A stretch of 64,000 bases of DNA from JBKHDT01 sp046541195. Its GTDB lineage: Bacteria; Pseudomonadota; Gammaproteobacteria; Halothiobacillales; Halothiobacillaceae. The stretch covers positions 1 through 64,000 of the forward strand of contig JBKHDT010000003.1 in NCBI GenBank assembly GCA_046541195.1, written 5' to 3'. Shown one piece after another: positions 34,152 through 41,848 of this stretch. How positions within the stretch are numbered: the first letter of the stretch is position 1; each line of letters opens with the position of its first letter. The notes below the pieces were generated by a model. That model was not told where the DNA came from, made no database searches, and saw only the letters and a list, made by a program, of their open reading frames with translations. The translations under genes and the position numbers were made by a program.

Positions 34152-34628
34152 GTGACCCACCTGAAACTCAATGATCCCGCGCCCGATTTCGAGGCGCCGC
34201 GCACCGAAGGGGACTCATTCCACCTGTCGGCCCTGCGCGGTCAGTATGTCGTTCTGTATTTCTATCCTCGGGACAACACCCCGGGATGCACCACCGAGGC
34301 CCGGGATTTCGAGGCGCTCCTGCCGGAGTTTCGCCGACACCAGGCTCGTGTGGTGGGCGTCTCCCGCGACAGTCAGTCCAGTCACCGGAAGTTCTGTGAC
34401 CGGCAGGGGCTGACCTTCGACCTGGTTGCCGACGAGTCCGGCGCGGTCTGCGAAAAGTACGGCGTGCTGCAGCCCAAGAAAATGTTCGGGCGCGAGTACC
34501 TCGGGATCGTCCGCAGCACGTTCCTGGTGGACCCGCAAGGCCTTCTGCGCGCCATTTGGCCCAAGGTCAAGGTCGACGGACATGCGCTGGAGGTTCTGGA
34601 GGCGCTCCGGCGTCTGCAGGCGGAGTAG
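34152..34628 (+). CDS. bcp: peroxiredoxin (Bcp/PrxQ family)
   Basis: 158 aa from a GTG at 34152, which has GGAG nine bases upstream and gives the normal family N-terminus (THLKLNDPAPDFEAP). An ATG at 34137 is possible and adds five residues. The peroxidatic cysteine is in DNTPGCTTEA. The E. coli-type resolving cysteine five residues later is missing (EARDF instead), so it may work as a 1-Cys enzyme or use one of the downstream cysteines (FCDRQG, AVCEKYG). It reduces peroxides with thioredoxin-type partners. It follows gcvR as in E. coli. Confidence 0.9.
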   Translation: MTHLKLNDPAPDFEAPRTEGDSFHLSALRGQYVVLYFYPRDNTPGCTTEARDFEALLPEFRRHQARVVGVSRDSQSSHRKFCDRQGLTFDLVADESGAVCEKYGVLQPKKMFGREYLGIVRSTFLVDPQGLLRAIWPKVKVDGHALEVLEALRRLQAE

Positions 34629-34731
34629 GCCGTGCCGCCGGCAACCGGCATGACCCTGGGGGCAGAACATCCCTGATGCGGACTTTTCCGTGCCGGGAAC
34701 GCGTTTTTCAAGCAGACCGGAGCGATCCGTG

Positions 34732-36156
34732 ATGATCAATGCCAAGCGCAGCCGTCGCTGCCTGTTCGTGCTCGATACCAACGTGCTGATGCACGATCCC
34801 ACCGCGCTGTTCCGGTTCATGGAACACGACATCTACCTGCCGATGGTCGTGCTTGAGGAGCTTGACGCCGGCAAGAAGGGGGCCTCGGAAACGGCCCGCA
34901 ACGTGCGGCAGGTCAGTCGGTTTCTCGACGAGATGCTGGTGGAGGTCGATCTGGCGGACATCTCCTCCGGCCTGCCCCTGCACAGCCCCTTTGCCACCGA
35001 CGACAAGCTGCGGGCCTGCAATGGCCGGCTTTTCTTCCAGACCGAGGCCGAAACCGCGCGCCTGCCGGACGGGATTGCCGGCAATCGGGCGGACAACCAG
35101 ATTCTCGGGGTCACGCTCTCGCTGCGCGAGCAGATCCAGGACCGGGACGTCATCCTGGTCTCCAAGGACATCAACCTTCGGATCAAGGCCACGGCCCTGG
35201 GTCTGCCCGCCGAGGACTATCACAGCGACCAGGTACTCGATGACGTCAACCTGCTGTACACCGGGGTCGAGTCTCTGCCCGCGGATTTCTGGGAGGTTCA
35301 CGGCCGGTCGCTCGAGTCCTGGCAGGAGGAAGGGCGATCGTTCTATCGGCTGAGCGGGCCGATGACGGCACACTGGCTCGTCAACCAGTGTCTCTGGCTG
35401 AAGGGTGAACCGCCCTTCGAGGCACTGGTTCGGGAGCTCGATCCCGGCAACGGCTCGGCGGTGGTCGAGACCGTGCACAACTTCAGGCATCCGCGCCATA
35501 CCGTCTGGGGCATCAACGCGCGCAACCCCGAGCAGAACTTTGCGCTCAACCTGCTCATGGACCCGGAAATCGACTTCGTGACCCTGCTGGGGCAGGCGGG
35601 CACCGGCAAGACGCTGCTGGCGCTGGCGGCCGGCCTGGCCCAGACCCTGGACAACAACCTGTACGGGGAAATCATCATGACGCGGGTCACCGTACCGGTT
35701 GCCGAGGATATCGGCTTCCTGCCGGGGACCGAGGAAGAGAAGATGACGCCGTGGATGGGGGCGCTGATGGATAACCTGGAGGTGCTTTCCAAGGTGGATC
35801 AGGGCAGCGGGAGCTGGGAACGCCAGGCGACCAATGACCTGCTCAGTTCGCGCATCAAGATCCGTTCGCTCAACTTCATGCGTGGCCGGACCTTCCAGAA
35901 CAAGTACGTCATCATCGACGAGGCCCAGAACCTGACCGCCAAGCAGATGAAGACCCTGCTGACGCGGGCCGGCCCCGGCACCAAGATGATCTGCCTGGGC
36001 AACGTGGCACAGATCGACACGCCGTACCTGTCCGAGACGACCTCGGGTCTGACCTACGTGGTCGATCGCTTCAAGGGCTGGCCCCATGGGGCGCATATCA
36101 CGCTCAGGCGCGGTGAGCGGTCGCGGCTGGCCGAGTTCGCCGAGGAGAACCTTTGA
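34732..36156 (+). CDS. PIN domain-PhoH fusion ATPase
   Basis: 474 aa from the ATG at 34732, with GGAG nine bases upstream. An N-terminal PIN ribonuclease-like domain (residues about 8-150) has FVLDTNVLMHDP, an acidic Glu-Glu-Leu-Asp segment, and NRADNQILG. A linker leads to a PhoH/RNA-helicase-like ATPase with Walker A GQAGTGKT, Walker B VIIDEAQN and a final arginine-rich RRGERSRL. PIN-PhoH proteins are thought to unwind and cut RNA; in E. coli the single-domain PhoH is in the phosphate regulon. No Pho box is visible. The gene stands alone between bcp and the DUF302 gene. Confidence 0.9.
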   Translation: MINAKRSRRCLFVLDTNVLMHDPTALFRFMEHDIYLPMVVLEELDAGKKGASETARNVRQVSRFLDEMLVEVDLADISSGLPLHSPFATDDKLRACNGRLFFQTEAETARLPDGIAGNRADNQILGVTLSLREQIQDRDVILVSKDINLRIKATALGLPAEDYHSDQVLDDVNLLYTGVESLPADFWEVHGRSLESWQEEGRSFYRLSGPMTAHWLVNQCLWLKGEPPFEALVRELDPGNGSAVVETVHNFRHPRHTVWGINARNPEQNFALNLLMDPEIDFVTLLGQAGTGKTLLALAAGLAQTLDNNLYGEIIMTRVTVPVAEDIGFLPGTEEEKMTPWMGALMDNLEVLSKVDQGSGSWERQATNDLLSSRIKIRSLNFMRGRTFQNKYVIIDEAQNLTAKQMKTLLTRAGPGTKMICLGNVAQIDTPYLSETTSGLTYVVDRFKGWPHGAHITLRRGERSRLAEFAEENL

Positions 36157-36313
36157 GCGGCTAGGTGCCGCGCCGCACAGGCGTGGCACCCGGTGCGGCG
36201 GCATGCCCCGGCGGACGTTTTTCCTGATTCTGCGGCGCATCCGGACGCCGTGGTCTTGTTGCCGTCAAGCCTTTGTATATTAGTCAGGTTTATTCTGCGT
36301 AAGTCGAATCAGT

Positions 36314-36341
36314 TTGTAAGCATGTTCTAATGGATTAATAA
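36314..36341 (+). promoter_or_regulatory. AT-rich promoter for the DUF302 lipoprotein gene
   Basis: TTGTAA (36314-36319) and TAATAA (36336-36341) with a 16-base spacer lie in an AT-rich block (about 36270-36362) that contrasts with the GC-rich genome. The ribosome-binding region AAGGAAAACGGAG follows just before the start codon. The 230-base interval after phoH holds no gene. Confidence 0.5.
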
Positions 36342-36386
36342 TCCCTTCTGCTATCCGAAAACACCAAGGAAAACGGAGTGAGTCTC

Positions 36387-36956
36387 ATGCGTAATCTGTT
36401 CAAGTGGGCCGTACTCGGCACGGTACTTATCGGCCTTTCCGGCTGCGGTTTCCTTTCCGTGAAGGACAACCTTGATCCGAAGGCCATGGAGGTCTACGGC
36501 GACCTGTACGACAAGTTCGTCGAAAGCGGCGGGGACCTCGGCGCTGCAACCGTCTGGAGAATGCGGGTCGAGGACGGCCTGACGCCCCAGGATGTCGAGG
36601 AGAGCCTGGCGTCCGCGGCCATGGGAACCGGGCTTCTGAACGTGGGCAGCATGCCGCTTTCCGAGGAGATCGCCGCCCGTACCGGCGAGGAGCAGCGTTT
36701 CCTCAAGATCTACCAGTACTGCAACCCGATGACCGCCCGCAAGGCGACGGACTTCAGCCCCTACTTCTCGGCCTATCTGCCCTGCCGGATCTCGCTGGTC
36801 GAGGATGAAGAAGGCGTGCTGTGGCTCTACAGCCTGAATATGGACATGTTCGTGCACGGTGGCCGGAACATGCCGCCGGAGTTCAAGGAAGAGGCGCTGC
36901 ACGTGCGCAACACCATCTGGGACATGATGGAGAAGGCGGCTGCCGGCGCGTTCTGA
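36387..36956 (+). CDS. DUF302-domain lipoprotein
   Basis: 189 aa from the ATG at 36387 (GGAG eight bases upstream; a GTG at 36378 is an alternative). The signal segment ends in lipobox GLSGC, lipidated Cys near residue 20. The C-terminal half looks like a DUF302 domain: a helix-strand unit around EIAARTGEEQRFLKIYQYCNP, then a TAR/AT segment and LPCRISLVED. Such domains are alpha/beta barrels of unknown function, found alone or with other envelope proteins. The gene has its own AT-rich promoter and is closed by a strong terminator, so it is a single-gene unit. Confidence 0.72.
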   Translation: MRNLFKWAVLGTVLIGLSGCGFLSVKDNLDPKAMEVYGDLYDKFVESGGDLGAATVWRMRVEDGLTPQDVEESLASAAMGTGLLNVGSMPLSEEIAARTGEEQRFLKIYQYCNPMTARKATDFSPYFSAYLPCRISLVEDEEGVLWLYSLNMDMFVHGGRNMPPEFKEEALHVRNTIWDMMEKAAAGAF

Positions 36957-37004
36957 TGTGATCTGCCGGTGACCGGCCGGGCGCCGCGGCGTCCTGTCGA
37001 CTCG

Positions 37005-37037
37005 GAGGGCCGACCTGTTGTCGGCCCTCTTGCTTTT
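37005..37037 (+). terminator. rho-independent terminator after the DUF302 gene
   Basis: Perfect 10-bp stem GAGGGCCGAC (37005-37014) and GTCGGCCCTC (37020-37029) with a CTGTT loop, followed by TTGCTTTT. It lies 49 bases after the DUF302 stop. Confidence 0.85.
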
Positions 37038-37531
37038 GGGGCGCGGTTTCCCGGGTTCTCGGCACCGGCGGCTGGCGCACGGGGGGCGTGCTGCAAGGGA
37101 ACCTGCACGAAGCATTCACGGCTTCGCCGGCACGCCTCCGCGTTCAACAACGCCCGGCCCGGCCTGCCCAAGTGACAGGCTTGCGCCACGGTACGTCGGG
37201 CTGTCTACGCCCCGATCGGGAATCTGAAGCAATCGAGCCGGGGTTCTTTGGTCAGCGCACTGCACGAGTCACCCGGTGCACCGCCGAACCGCAGATACCA
37301 CGAATAGGGCAGTGGGAAAGGCGGCCCGGGCGCCTGAAACCGCGCGCAGCGCGCCAGCGCAGTCCGCGCGGGCCGGTAGGGGTGATCGTCCCGACCGCCG
37401 GAATCAGGAAGGACATGGTCACGGATATCAGCCGCACGAACATCCGGTCATGGTGCCGGACACGAATGCGTCTCACGCGCCCGAGGCGGCTGGCATGCGC
37501 GATCCGGTTGGGCGGCGGGGCCGCCTGTCGG
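37038..37531. other. 494-bp non-coding interval
   Basis: No gene is supported. The open frames here have arginine- and proline-rich compositions typical of antisense reading in GC-rich DNA. A stretch around 37106-37240 is patchily similar to 471-665. The region lies between the terminator of the DUF302 gene and the convergent 3' end of the glutaredoxin-like gene. Confidence 0.5.
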
Positions 37532-37936
37532 TCACTGCTTCGGTTTCCCGGGTGGTTCGGAAGGGCCGAACTCGCGCTCCAGCCAGGCCACGATATCGGC
37601 CGACTCGTACATCCAGGTGTCGCTGCCATCGGCGTTGCGTATCCGCAGGCAGGGCACCTTGCGTTCTCCGCCGCCGCCTTCGAGATCTTCGCCATGCGGG
37701 CTGACCAGCGCGTTGCGTGTCTCGATATCCAGGGACAGTCGCTTGCATGCCCGGCGCACGCGAATGCAGAACGGGCAGGTCGGGAACTGGTACAGGGCCA
37801 GGTCTGCAACGCGCCGATCCACCTCGGCCTGCTGCTCGGGACTGCGCTGTACCCCGCGGGGCGTGGTGAGCCGTTCCCAGGCCAGCAGGGGTGGGCCGAG
37901 GAGGGTGCGGACGGTTCTGAAGAACAGGCGGATCAT
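37532..37936 (-). CDS. glutaredoxin-like / GST N-terminal domain protein
   Basis: 134 aa. A hydrophobic N-terminal stretch (FFRTVRTLLGPPLLAWE) could anchor it to the membrane. It is followed by a thioredoxin-fold domain with the redox motif CPFC (in FPTCPFCIRVRR, near residue 54), the cis-proline region KVPCLRI and the acidic-aromatic YESADIVAWL end. This is the pattern of glutaredoxin-like proteins often annotated as glutathione S-transferase N-terminal. It probably carries out thiol-disulfide exchange with glutathione. It lies 58 bases after the glcF-like gene in the same direction; a joint role is not evident. Confidence 0.82.
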   Translation of the reverse strand: MIRLFFRTVRTLLGPPLLAWERLTTPRGVQRSPEQQAEVDRRVADLALYQFPTCPFCIRVRRACKRLSLDIETRNALVSPHGEDLEGGGGERKVPCLRIRNADGSDTWMYESADIVAWLEREFGPSEPPGKPKQ

Positions 37937-37994
37937 GGTGACTGGTGGTTTCTCGTCAGAAGTTCGAATGTTTGCTGGATTGCGCCTTGATCAC

Positions 37995-39284
37995 TCAGTC
38001 ACCGGAAAGGTGCCGGGCGATCAGTTGCACGGGATGCTGCACCCGCAGCCTGCTGCCGCGCTGCCCAAGTCCGACATTCAGGTGCAGGATGCAGCCGGCG
38101 TTGGTGCTGACCAGGTCGTCGGGATCAAGCGCCTCGATCGTGTCGAGCTTGGGCGCCCTGAGCGCCCGGGCCTGTTCGGGGTGTGTCAGGCGCCGCAGGC
38201 CGGCCGAGCCGCAGCAGAGCGCATTGCCCGGCAGGGTGGCGACCTCCAGCTGCGGAATGCGTCGCAGCAGGCGCTCGCCGGCATCGGGGTCACGAAGCAC
38301 ATTGCGCTGCGAGCAGGGCAGATGCACCGCGACCTTTCGCCCTCTGGCCGGGACCAGCTCGGGCCAGGCGGCCTCAGGCACCCGGGCGAGAAAGTCTGTC
38401 AACTCCTCGACCGGTGGTGCCCCGATTGCCTGTTCGCGCCATTCGGCCACGCAGGCCGTGGAGGTGCCGATCACGCGCTCGACGTCCATGGCCCTGAATG
38501 CCTCGACATTCCGGGCAATCAGCGCATCCGCCCGGTCGACGGCGCCATCGTGCCGGTGCATGGCGCCGCAACAGCCCTGAGCCCGTGGGACCACGACGGT
38601 CCATCCGAGCCTCGTGAGCACCTTCAGGGCCGCCCGCGTCGTGTCAGCGTCCAGCGAGGTGCCCATGCATCCGATAAACAGGCCCACCCGGCCGCGATAC
38701 GCCGTGGTGGCGGGGTGTATGCCGATCGGATCGGTCGGCCAGGGCAGTGGACGCGGCAGGGCGTCGGCGGCAGGTCCGGCGAGGGCCCGCGTGAGTTTCC
38801 CAAGCCCGATGCGATCGCTCAGCGCCTGCGCGCCGACCAGCACGCTCAGGCGGGCCCGGTGCGTCAAGACCCGATCGCGCCATCGCGCGGCGGACTCGTT
38901 CGCCTTGCCTGAGGCGCGAAGTTCCTGGCGGGCACCATCGATCAGACGTCCGTAGGGCACGCCGGATGGACACATCTGCTCGCAGGCGCGACAGCCCAGG
39001 CAGGCGTCCAGGTGCCCGGCCACGTGGTCATCCACCGGTAACCGCCCTTGGTTCAGGGCCAGCATCAGGGCAATGCGGCCCCGTGGGCCATCGGCCTCAT
39101 TGCGCTCAAGCCCATAGGTCGGGCAATGGGGCAGGCACAGGCCGCACATGACGCAGCTGTTCGCATCGGCCAGACGCTCAGCCGCTGCGGTGCGCCTTGC
39201 GCCCTGCTCGGGCGCGTCGGAGCGCTCCGTTGCGGGCGGACCACCTGGTTCAGCGTGCGTGCTCGGCAAGCCTGGCTTGTTCAT
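37995..39284 (-). CDS. glcF: GlcF-type (Fe-S)-binding oxidoreductase subunit
   Basis: 429 aa from the ATG at 39284; an earlier in-frame ATG at 39335 is possible and the binding site is weak in both cases. Two 4Fe-4S motifs are near the N-terminus (CVMCGLCLPHCP and CLGCRACEQMCP). Two cysteine-rich CCG domains follow (GCCGAMH and LCCGSAG). This is the layout of the glycolate oxidase Fe-S subunit and of heterodisulfide-reductase-like electron carriers. The flavoprotein partners GlcD/GlcE are not adjacent, so the donor is uncertain. Confidence 0.85.
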   Translation of the reverse strand: MNKPGLPSTHAEPGGPPATERSDAPEQGARRTAAAERLADANSCVMCGLCLPHCPTYGLERNEADGPRGRIALMLALNQGRLPVDDHVAGHLDACLGCRACEQMCPSGVPYGRLIDGARQELRASGKANESAARWRDRVLTHRARLSVLVGAQALSDRIGLGKLTRALAGPAADALPRPLPWPTDPIGIHPATTAYRGRVGLFIGCMGTSLDADTTRAALKVLTRLGWTVVVPRAQGCCGAMHRHDGAVDRADALIARNVEAFRAMDVERVIGTSTACVAEWREQAIGAPPVEELTDFLARVPEAAWPELVPARGRKVAVHLPCSQRNVLRDPDAGERLLRRIPQLEVATLPGNALCCGSAGLRRLTHPEQARALRAPKLDTIEALDPDDLVSTNAGCILHLNVGLGQRGSRLRVQHPVQLIARHLSGD

Positions 39285-39484
39285 GCTCTCGTGTATCGTC
39301 GCTGGGGCCAGCATGGCTGGTCGGGCACCCATCATAACCCGGTGCCGGATGTGGGCCGAACCGATTGCCGCGAACGGAACAGGGTTGTCCGCGGCGCATC
39401 CACCGCTTGCGCGCGGCCCGATAATTAGAATATCATTACATAATGAATTGCCTATATTCCTCCTTGGTCAATTCATGCGCATGG
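39285..39484. other. non-coding interval with an AT-rich island upstream of rplM
   Basis: About 39420-39475 is markedly AT-rich. It may hold a minus-strand promoter for the glcF-like gene, or a plus-strand promoter for a short RNA ending at the terminator that follows at 39485. TATATT at 39453-39458 is a possible plus-strand -10 without a good -35. No coding sequence is supported. Confidence 0.4.
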
Positions 39485-39515
39485 CCCCGGGCACGACTGT
39501 GCCCGGGGTTTTTTT
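39485..39515 (+). terminator. strong rho-independent terminator with no gene in front
   Basis: Perfect 10-bp stem CCCCGGGCAC (39485-39494) and GTGCCCGGGG (39499-39508), GACT loop, then T7. The nearest plus-strand gene upstream is over 2 kb away (DUF302) and already has its own terminator, so this one must end an unannotated plus-strand transcript or act as an insulator. Confidence 0.85.
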
Positions 39516-39665
39516 GCATTGTGCCCGCGCGGCATGGGCAAAGCCCCGCCGGGCACGCCCCGTGAAATCCGGCCGGGAACCGCCTGCCGCGAGGGCAGCG
39601 GCTCCGGCGGCACGTCTGGCCATGCACGCGGAGCAGGCGAAGCCCATGGCCCCGGGCAGGGTGTG

Positions 39666-39688
39666 CCGCGGCAACCGCGGTTTTTTTT
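39666..39688 (+). terminator. second rho-independent terminator upstream of rplM
   Basis: CCGCGG (39666-39671), CAA loop, CCGCGG (39675-39680), then eight Ts. Between it and the first terminator a further long hairpin can be drawn (GTGCCCG at about 39525 with CGGGCAC at about 39555). The rplM promoter lies just after this terminator. Confidence 0.7.
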
Positions 39689-39698
39689 GGAGAAGGAC

Positions 39699-39727
39699 TT
39701 GTCCCATCTTGGACCCTGCGCTAGAAT
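39699..39727 (+). promoter_or_regulatory. sigma-70 promoter of rplM-rpsI
   Basis: TTGTCC (39699-39704) and TAGAAT (39722-39727) with a 17-base spacer, 48 bases before the rplM ATG. It starts only ten bases after the T-run of the second upstream terminator, so the ribosomal operon is insulated from read-through. Confidence 0.7.
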
Positions 39728-39774
39728 CCGCGGCCTTATTTGAATCAAGCCGCTTCCTTGGGAGCCCTACGCTA

Positions 39775-40203
39775 ATGAAAACCTATTCAGCCAAGCCGGC
39801 CGAGGTGAAGCGCGACTGGTACGTGGTTGACGCTTCGGGCAAGACGCTCGGTCGTCTCGCCACCGAGTTGGCGCGTCGCCTGCGCGGCAAGCACAAGGCG
39901 GAGTACACGCCGCACGTTGATACCGGCGATTACATCGTGGTGATCAACGCAGACAAGATTCAGGTCACGGGCAACAAGGCCCAGGACAAGATGTATCACT
40001 TCCACACCGGCTTTATCGGCAACATGCGCCACTTCAGCTTCGACAAGATGATGGAGCGCAAGCCCGAGCGTGTGATTGAACTCGCCGTGAAGGGCATGCT
40101 GCCGAAGAACGCGCTGGGTCGCCAGATGTTCCGCAAGCTGCGCGTCTACTCCGGTGCCGAGCACAACCACGCTGCACAGCAGCCCAAGTCGCTGGAAATC
40201 TGA
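39775..40203 (+). CDS. rplM: 50S ribosomal protein L13
   Basis: 142 aa, exact family length. Starts MKTYSAKPAEVKRDWYVVDA and contains LGRLATELARRLRGKHK, the DTGDYIVVINA strand, and KGMLPKNALGRQMF near the end. A 23S rRNA-binding protein needed early in 50S assembly. GGAG lies about ten bases upstream. It is followed by rpsI after ten bases, the usual pair. Confidence 0.98.
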   Translation: MKTYSAKPAEVKRDWYVVDASGKTLGRLATELARRLRGKHKAEYTPHVDTGDYIVVINADKIQVTGNKAQDKMYHFHTGFIGNMRHFSFDKMMERKPERVIELAVKGMLPKNALGRQMFRKLRVYSGAEHNHAAQQPKSLEI

Positions 40204-40213
40204 CGGAGTCATC

Positions 40214-40606
40214 ATGGCAGTCACGCAAAACTACGGAACCGGACGCCGCAAGACCTCGGCCGCGCGCGTCTTCCTGCGGCCGGGTACCGGCAATATCACC
40301 GTCAATGGCAAGCCGCTGGACGAGTTCTTCGGCCGGGAAACCGCCCGCATGATCGTGCGTCAGCCCCTGCAGCTTCTGGAATCCGCGGACCGGTTTGATG
40401 TGTTCGTCACCGTGTCCGGCGGCGGCATCAGCGGTCAGGCCGGTGCGATCCGCCATGGCCTGACCCGTGCGCTGATCGACTACGACGAGGCCAACCGCGC
40501 GCCGTTGCGTCAGGCCGGGTTCGTCACCCGCGATGCGCGGGAAGTCGAGCGCAAGAAAGTCGGCCTGCGCAAGGCGCGTCGCGCGGTCCAGTTCTCCAAG
40601 CGCTGA
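40214..40606 (+). CDS. rpsI: 30S ribosomal protein S9
   Basis: 130 aa. Starts MAVTQNYGTGRRKTSAARVF; has the conserved GGGISGQAGAIRHGL and the basic C-terminal tail ending QFSKR that reaches the P-site tRNA. Cotranscribed with rplM and closed by a terminator about 50 bases downstream. Confidence 0.98.
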   Translation: MAVTQNYGTGRRKTSAARVFLRPGTGNITVNGKPLDEFFGRETARMIVRQPLQLLESADRFDVFVTVSGGGISGQAGAIRHGLTRALIDYDEANRAPLRQAGFVTRDAREVERKKVGLRKARRAVQFSKR

Positions 40607-40651
40607 TCCCGGAAGCGCCCGGTCCTTACACCGCCTGGCAACATGGCCAAG

Positions 40652-40687
40652 AACCCGCGTTACGCCCTCGCGTGCCGCGGGTTTTTT
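40652..40687 (+). terminator. rho-independent terminator of rplM-rpsI
   Basis: AACCCGCG (40652-40659) pairs with CGCGGGTT (40676-40683), followed by TTTT. The loop is 16 bases and may fold further. It sits 46 bases after the rpsI stop. Confidence 0.8.
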
Positions 40688-40796
40688 CGTGTCTGCCCAT
40701 TGCCGATCGGGCGGCCGTTTTCAGGCCGGACCCCGTTATTTGCGGGACATCTCGCGTGAAAGGTGCGCCGCGGGACCGCGAACCGTCCCCGGGGTT

Positions 40797-41027
40797 TCAG
40801 TGCAGGCTTTCGTTCAGGGCGTCGACCACCTCGGCCCAGTCATCGTCCTGAGCGACGGCTTCTCTCAGGAAGGCGGCCTGACTTGGGGACCAGAACGGCG
40901 CATCCTGCAACTGCATGTTGTGCGGAAGCGGCGCGTGGTCCTCGATGAACCGGTCGATCTCTTCCTCGCAGTTGGGCAGGCCGAGCTGCGCGAACAACTC
41001 GGCAAGCGAGTGAAACGGTTGGTCCAT
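40797..41027 (-). CDS. DUF2789 family protein
   Basis: 76 aa. It follows the DUF2789 pattern closely: a start near HSLAELFAQLGLP, an IDRFIEDHAPL segment, DAPFWSPSQAAFLREA, and DDDWAEVVDALN. No signal peptide or membrane segment. Function unknown; the family is common in Pseudomonas and relatives. A GGGGGAG site seven bases upstream supports the start. It converges on rpsI and is divergent from the HbpS-like gene. Confidence 0.88.
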   Translation of the reverse strand: MDQPFHSLAELFAQLGLPNCEEEIDRFIEDHAPLPHNMQLQDAPFWSPSQAAFLREAVAQDDDWAEVVDALNESLH

Positions 41028-41214
41028 GACTTACTCCCCCGTGTGCGTGGTGTCGAATCGTCGCGGCCGAGTCAACCCGTGCCCGACCGCTCCATGGGGA
41101 ATCTGCGTCCCCCTGCTTCATGTGAACCAGGCGGGCAGATCCCCGCCGCCGGTTCGACGCACACCCTAGCCAATCTGGGCCGGGCGTCGCTGTCATTCGA
41201 GTGTAACAGTCTCG

Positions 41215-41253
41215 CGCACGAACCGTTGTCTGTTCGGTGTGTGCGTTTTTTTT
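41215..41253 (+). terminator. terminator-like hairpin in the leader of the HbpS-like gene
   Basis: An 11-bp stem with one mismatch (41215-41225 with 41235-41245) and a 9-base loop is followed by eight Ts. It lies 91 bases before the start of the HbpS-like gene and there is no plus-strand gene in front since rpsI, which has its own terminator. It could be an attenuator for the downstream gene or the end of a small RNA starting in 41040-41200. Confidence 0.65.
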
Positions 41254-41344
41254 CGGGCAATCGCCGTGGTTGCCCGGAAGGCCCGCCGCCTGGCGACGCG
41301 GGCGCGTCGGTTCGATACGGAATGCTTTTTTGAAAGGAAATGTC

Positions 41345-41848
41345 ATGAAAAACCTGCATGTGATGGCCGGCTTGCTGCCGGCACTGCTTGCCGGCCCCGC
41401 CGTGGCGGCTCCGGCCTTCGACGCACCACCTGCCATCGAGGTGTGGCAGTTGCATCCGGACGCGGCCTTGTTCGCGGCGCAGCATGCGCTCGAGGCGTGC
41501 CGGCAGGCCGGCTATCACACCGTGGCCGTGTCCGTGGTCGATCGCCGGCATGGAGAGATGGTCATGCTCCGGGATGCGGCCGCACCCCGGATCACCGTGG
41601 AGGTGGCCAGGGCCAAGGCGTATACCGCGAATCAATTCAGCGCCGCCACCTCGAGCCTGACCGACTTTCATGACGGTCCGCTGGCGCACCGGGACCAGGT
41701 GTTCCTGGATGCCGGCGGGGTGCCCATCGAATCGGGCGGAACCGTCTACGGTGCCATCGGTGTGGCCGGCGCGCCCACCCAGCCCGAGGACGAGGCCTGT
41801 GCCCGCGCGGGGGCCGACGCGCTGGCCTTTGAACTGGACATGATGTAA
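41345..41848 (+). CDS. exported GlcG/HbpS family protein
   Basis: 167 aa from the ATG at 41345, with AAGGAA six bases upstream. A cleavable signal peptide ends near AVAAPA. The rest is one GlcG/HbpS domain: helix ALEACRQAGYHTVAVSVVDR, RDAAAPRITVEVARAKAYTA, and GGVPIESGGTVYGAIGVAGA. HbpS-type proteins bind haem; others in this family are of unknown ligand. The periplasmic location and a domain-only architecture fit a ligand-binding role. No other haem gene is nearby. Confidence 0.85.
   Translation: MKNLHVMAGLLPALLAGPAVAAPAFDAPPAIEVWQLHPDAALFAAQHALEACRQAGYHTVAVSVVDRRHGEMVMLRDAAAPRITVEVARAKAYTANQFSAATSSLTDFHDGPLAHRDQVFLDAGGVPIESGGTVYGAIGVAGAPTQPEDEACARAGADALAFELDMM

Noticed and set aside
37252..37809. 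Minus-strand frame containing a short hydrophobic stretch (MFVRLISVTMSFLIPAVG)
   Set aside because: Half of it overlaps the glutaredoxin-like gene in another frame, the rest is Arg/Pro-rich, and no ribosome-binding site or family match is seen.
39436..39627. Minus-strand frame ending in HELTKEEYRQFIM within the AT-rich island
   Set aside because: The tail looks protein-like but the rest is Arg/Gly/Pro-rich and reads through two terminator hairpins; too little for a gene call.
41040..41200. Stretch with GGTTCGA and a nearby CCA resembling a tRNA T-arm
   Set aside because: No 7-bp acceptor stem, anticodon stem or D-arm can be drawn around it.
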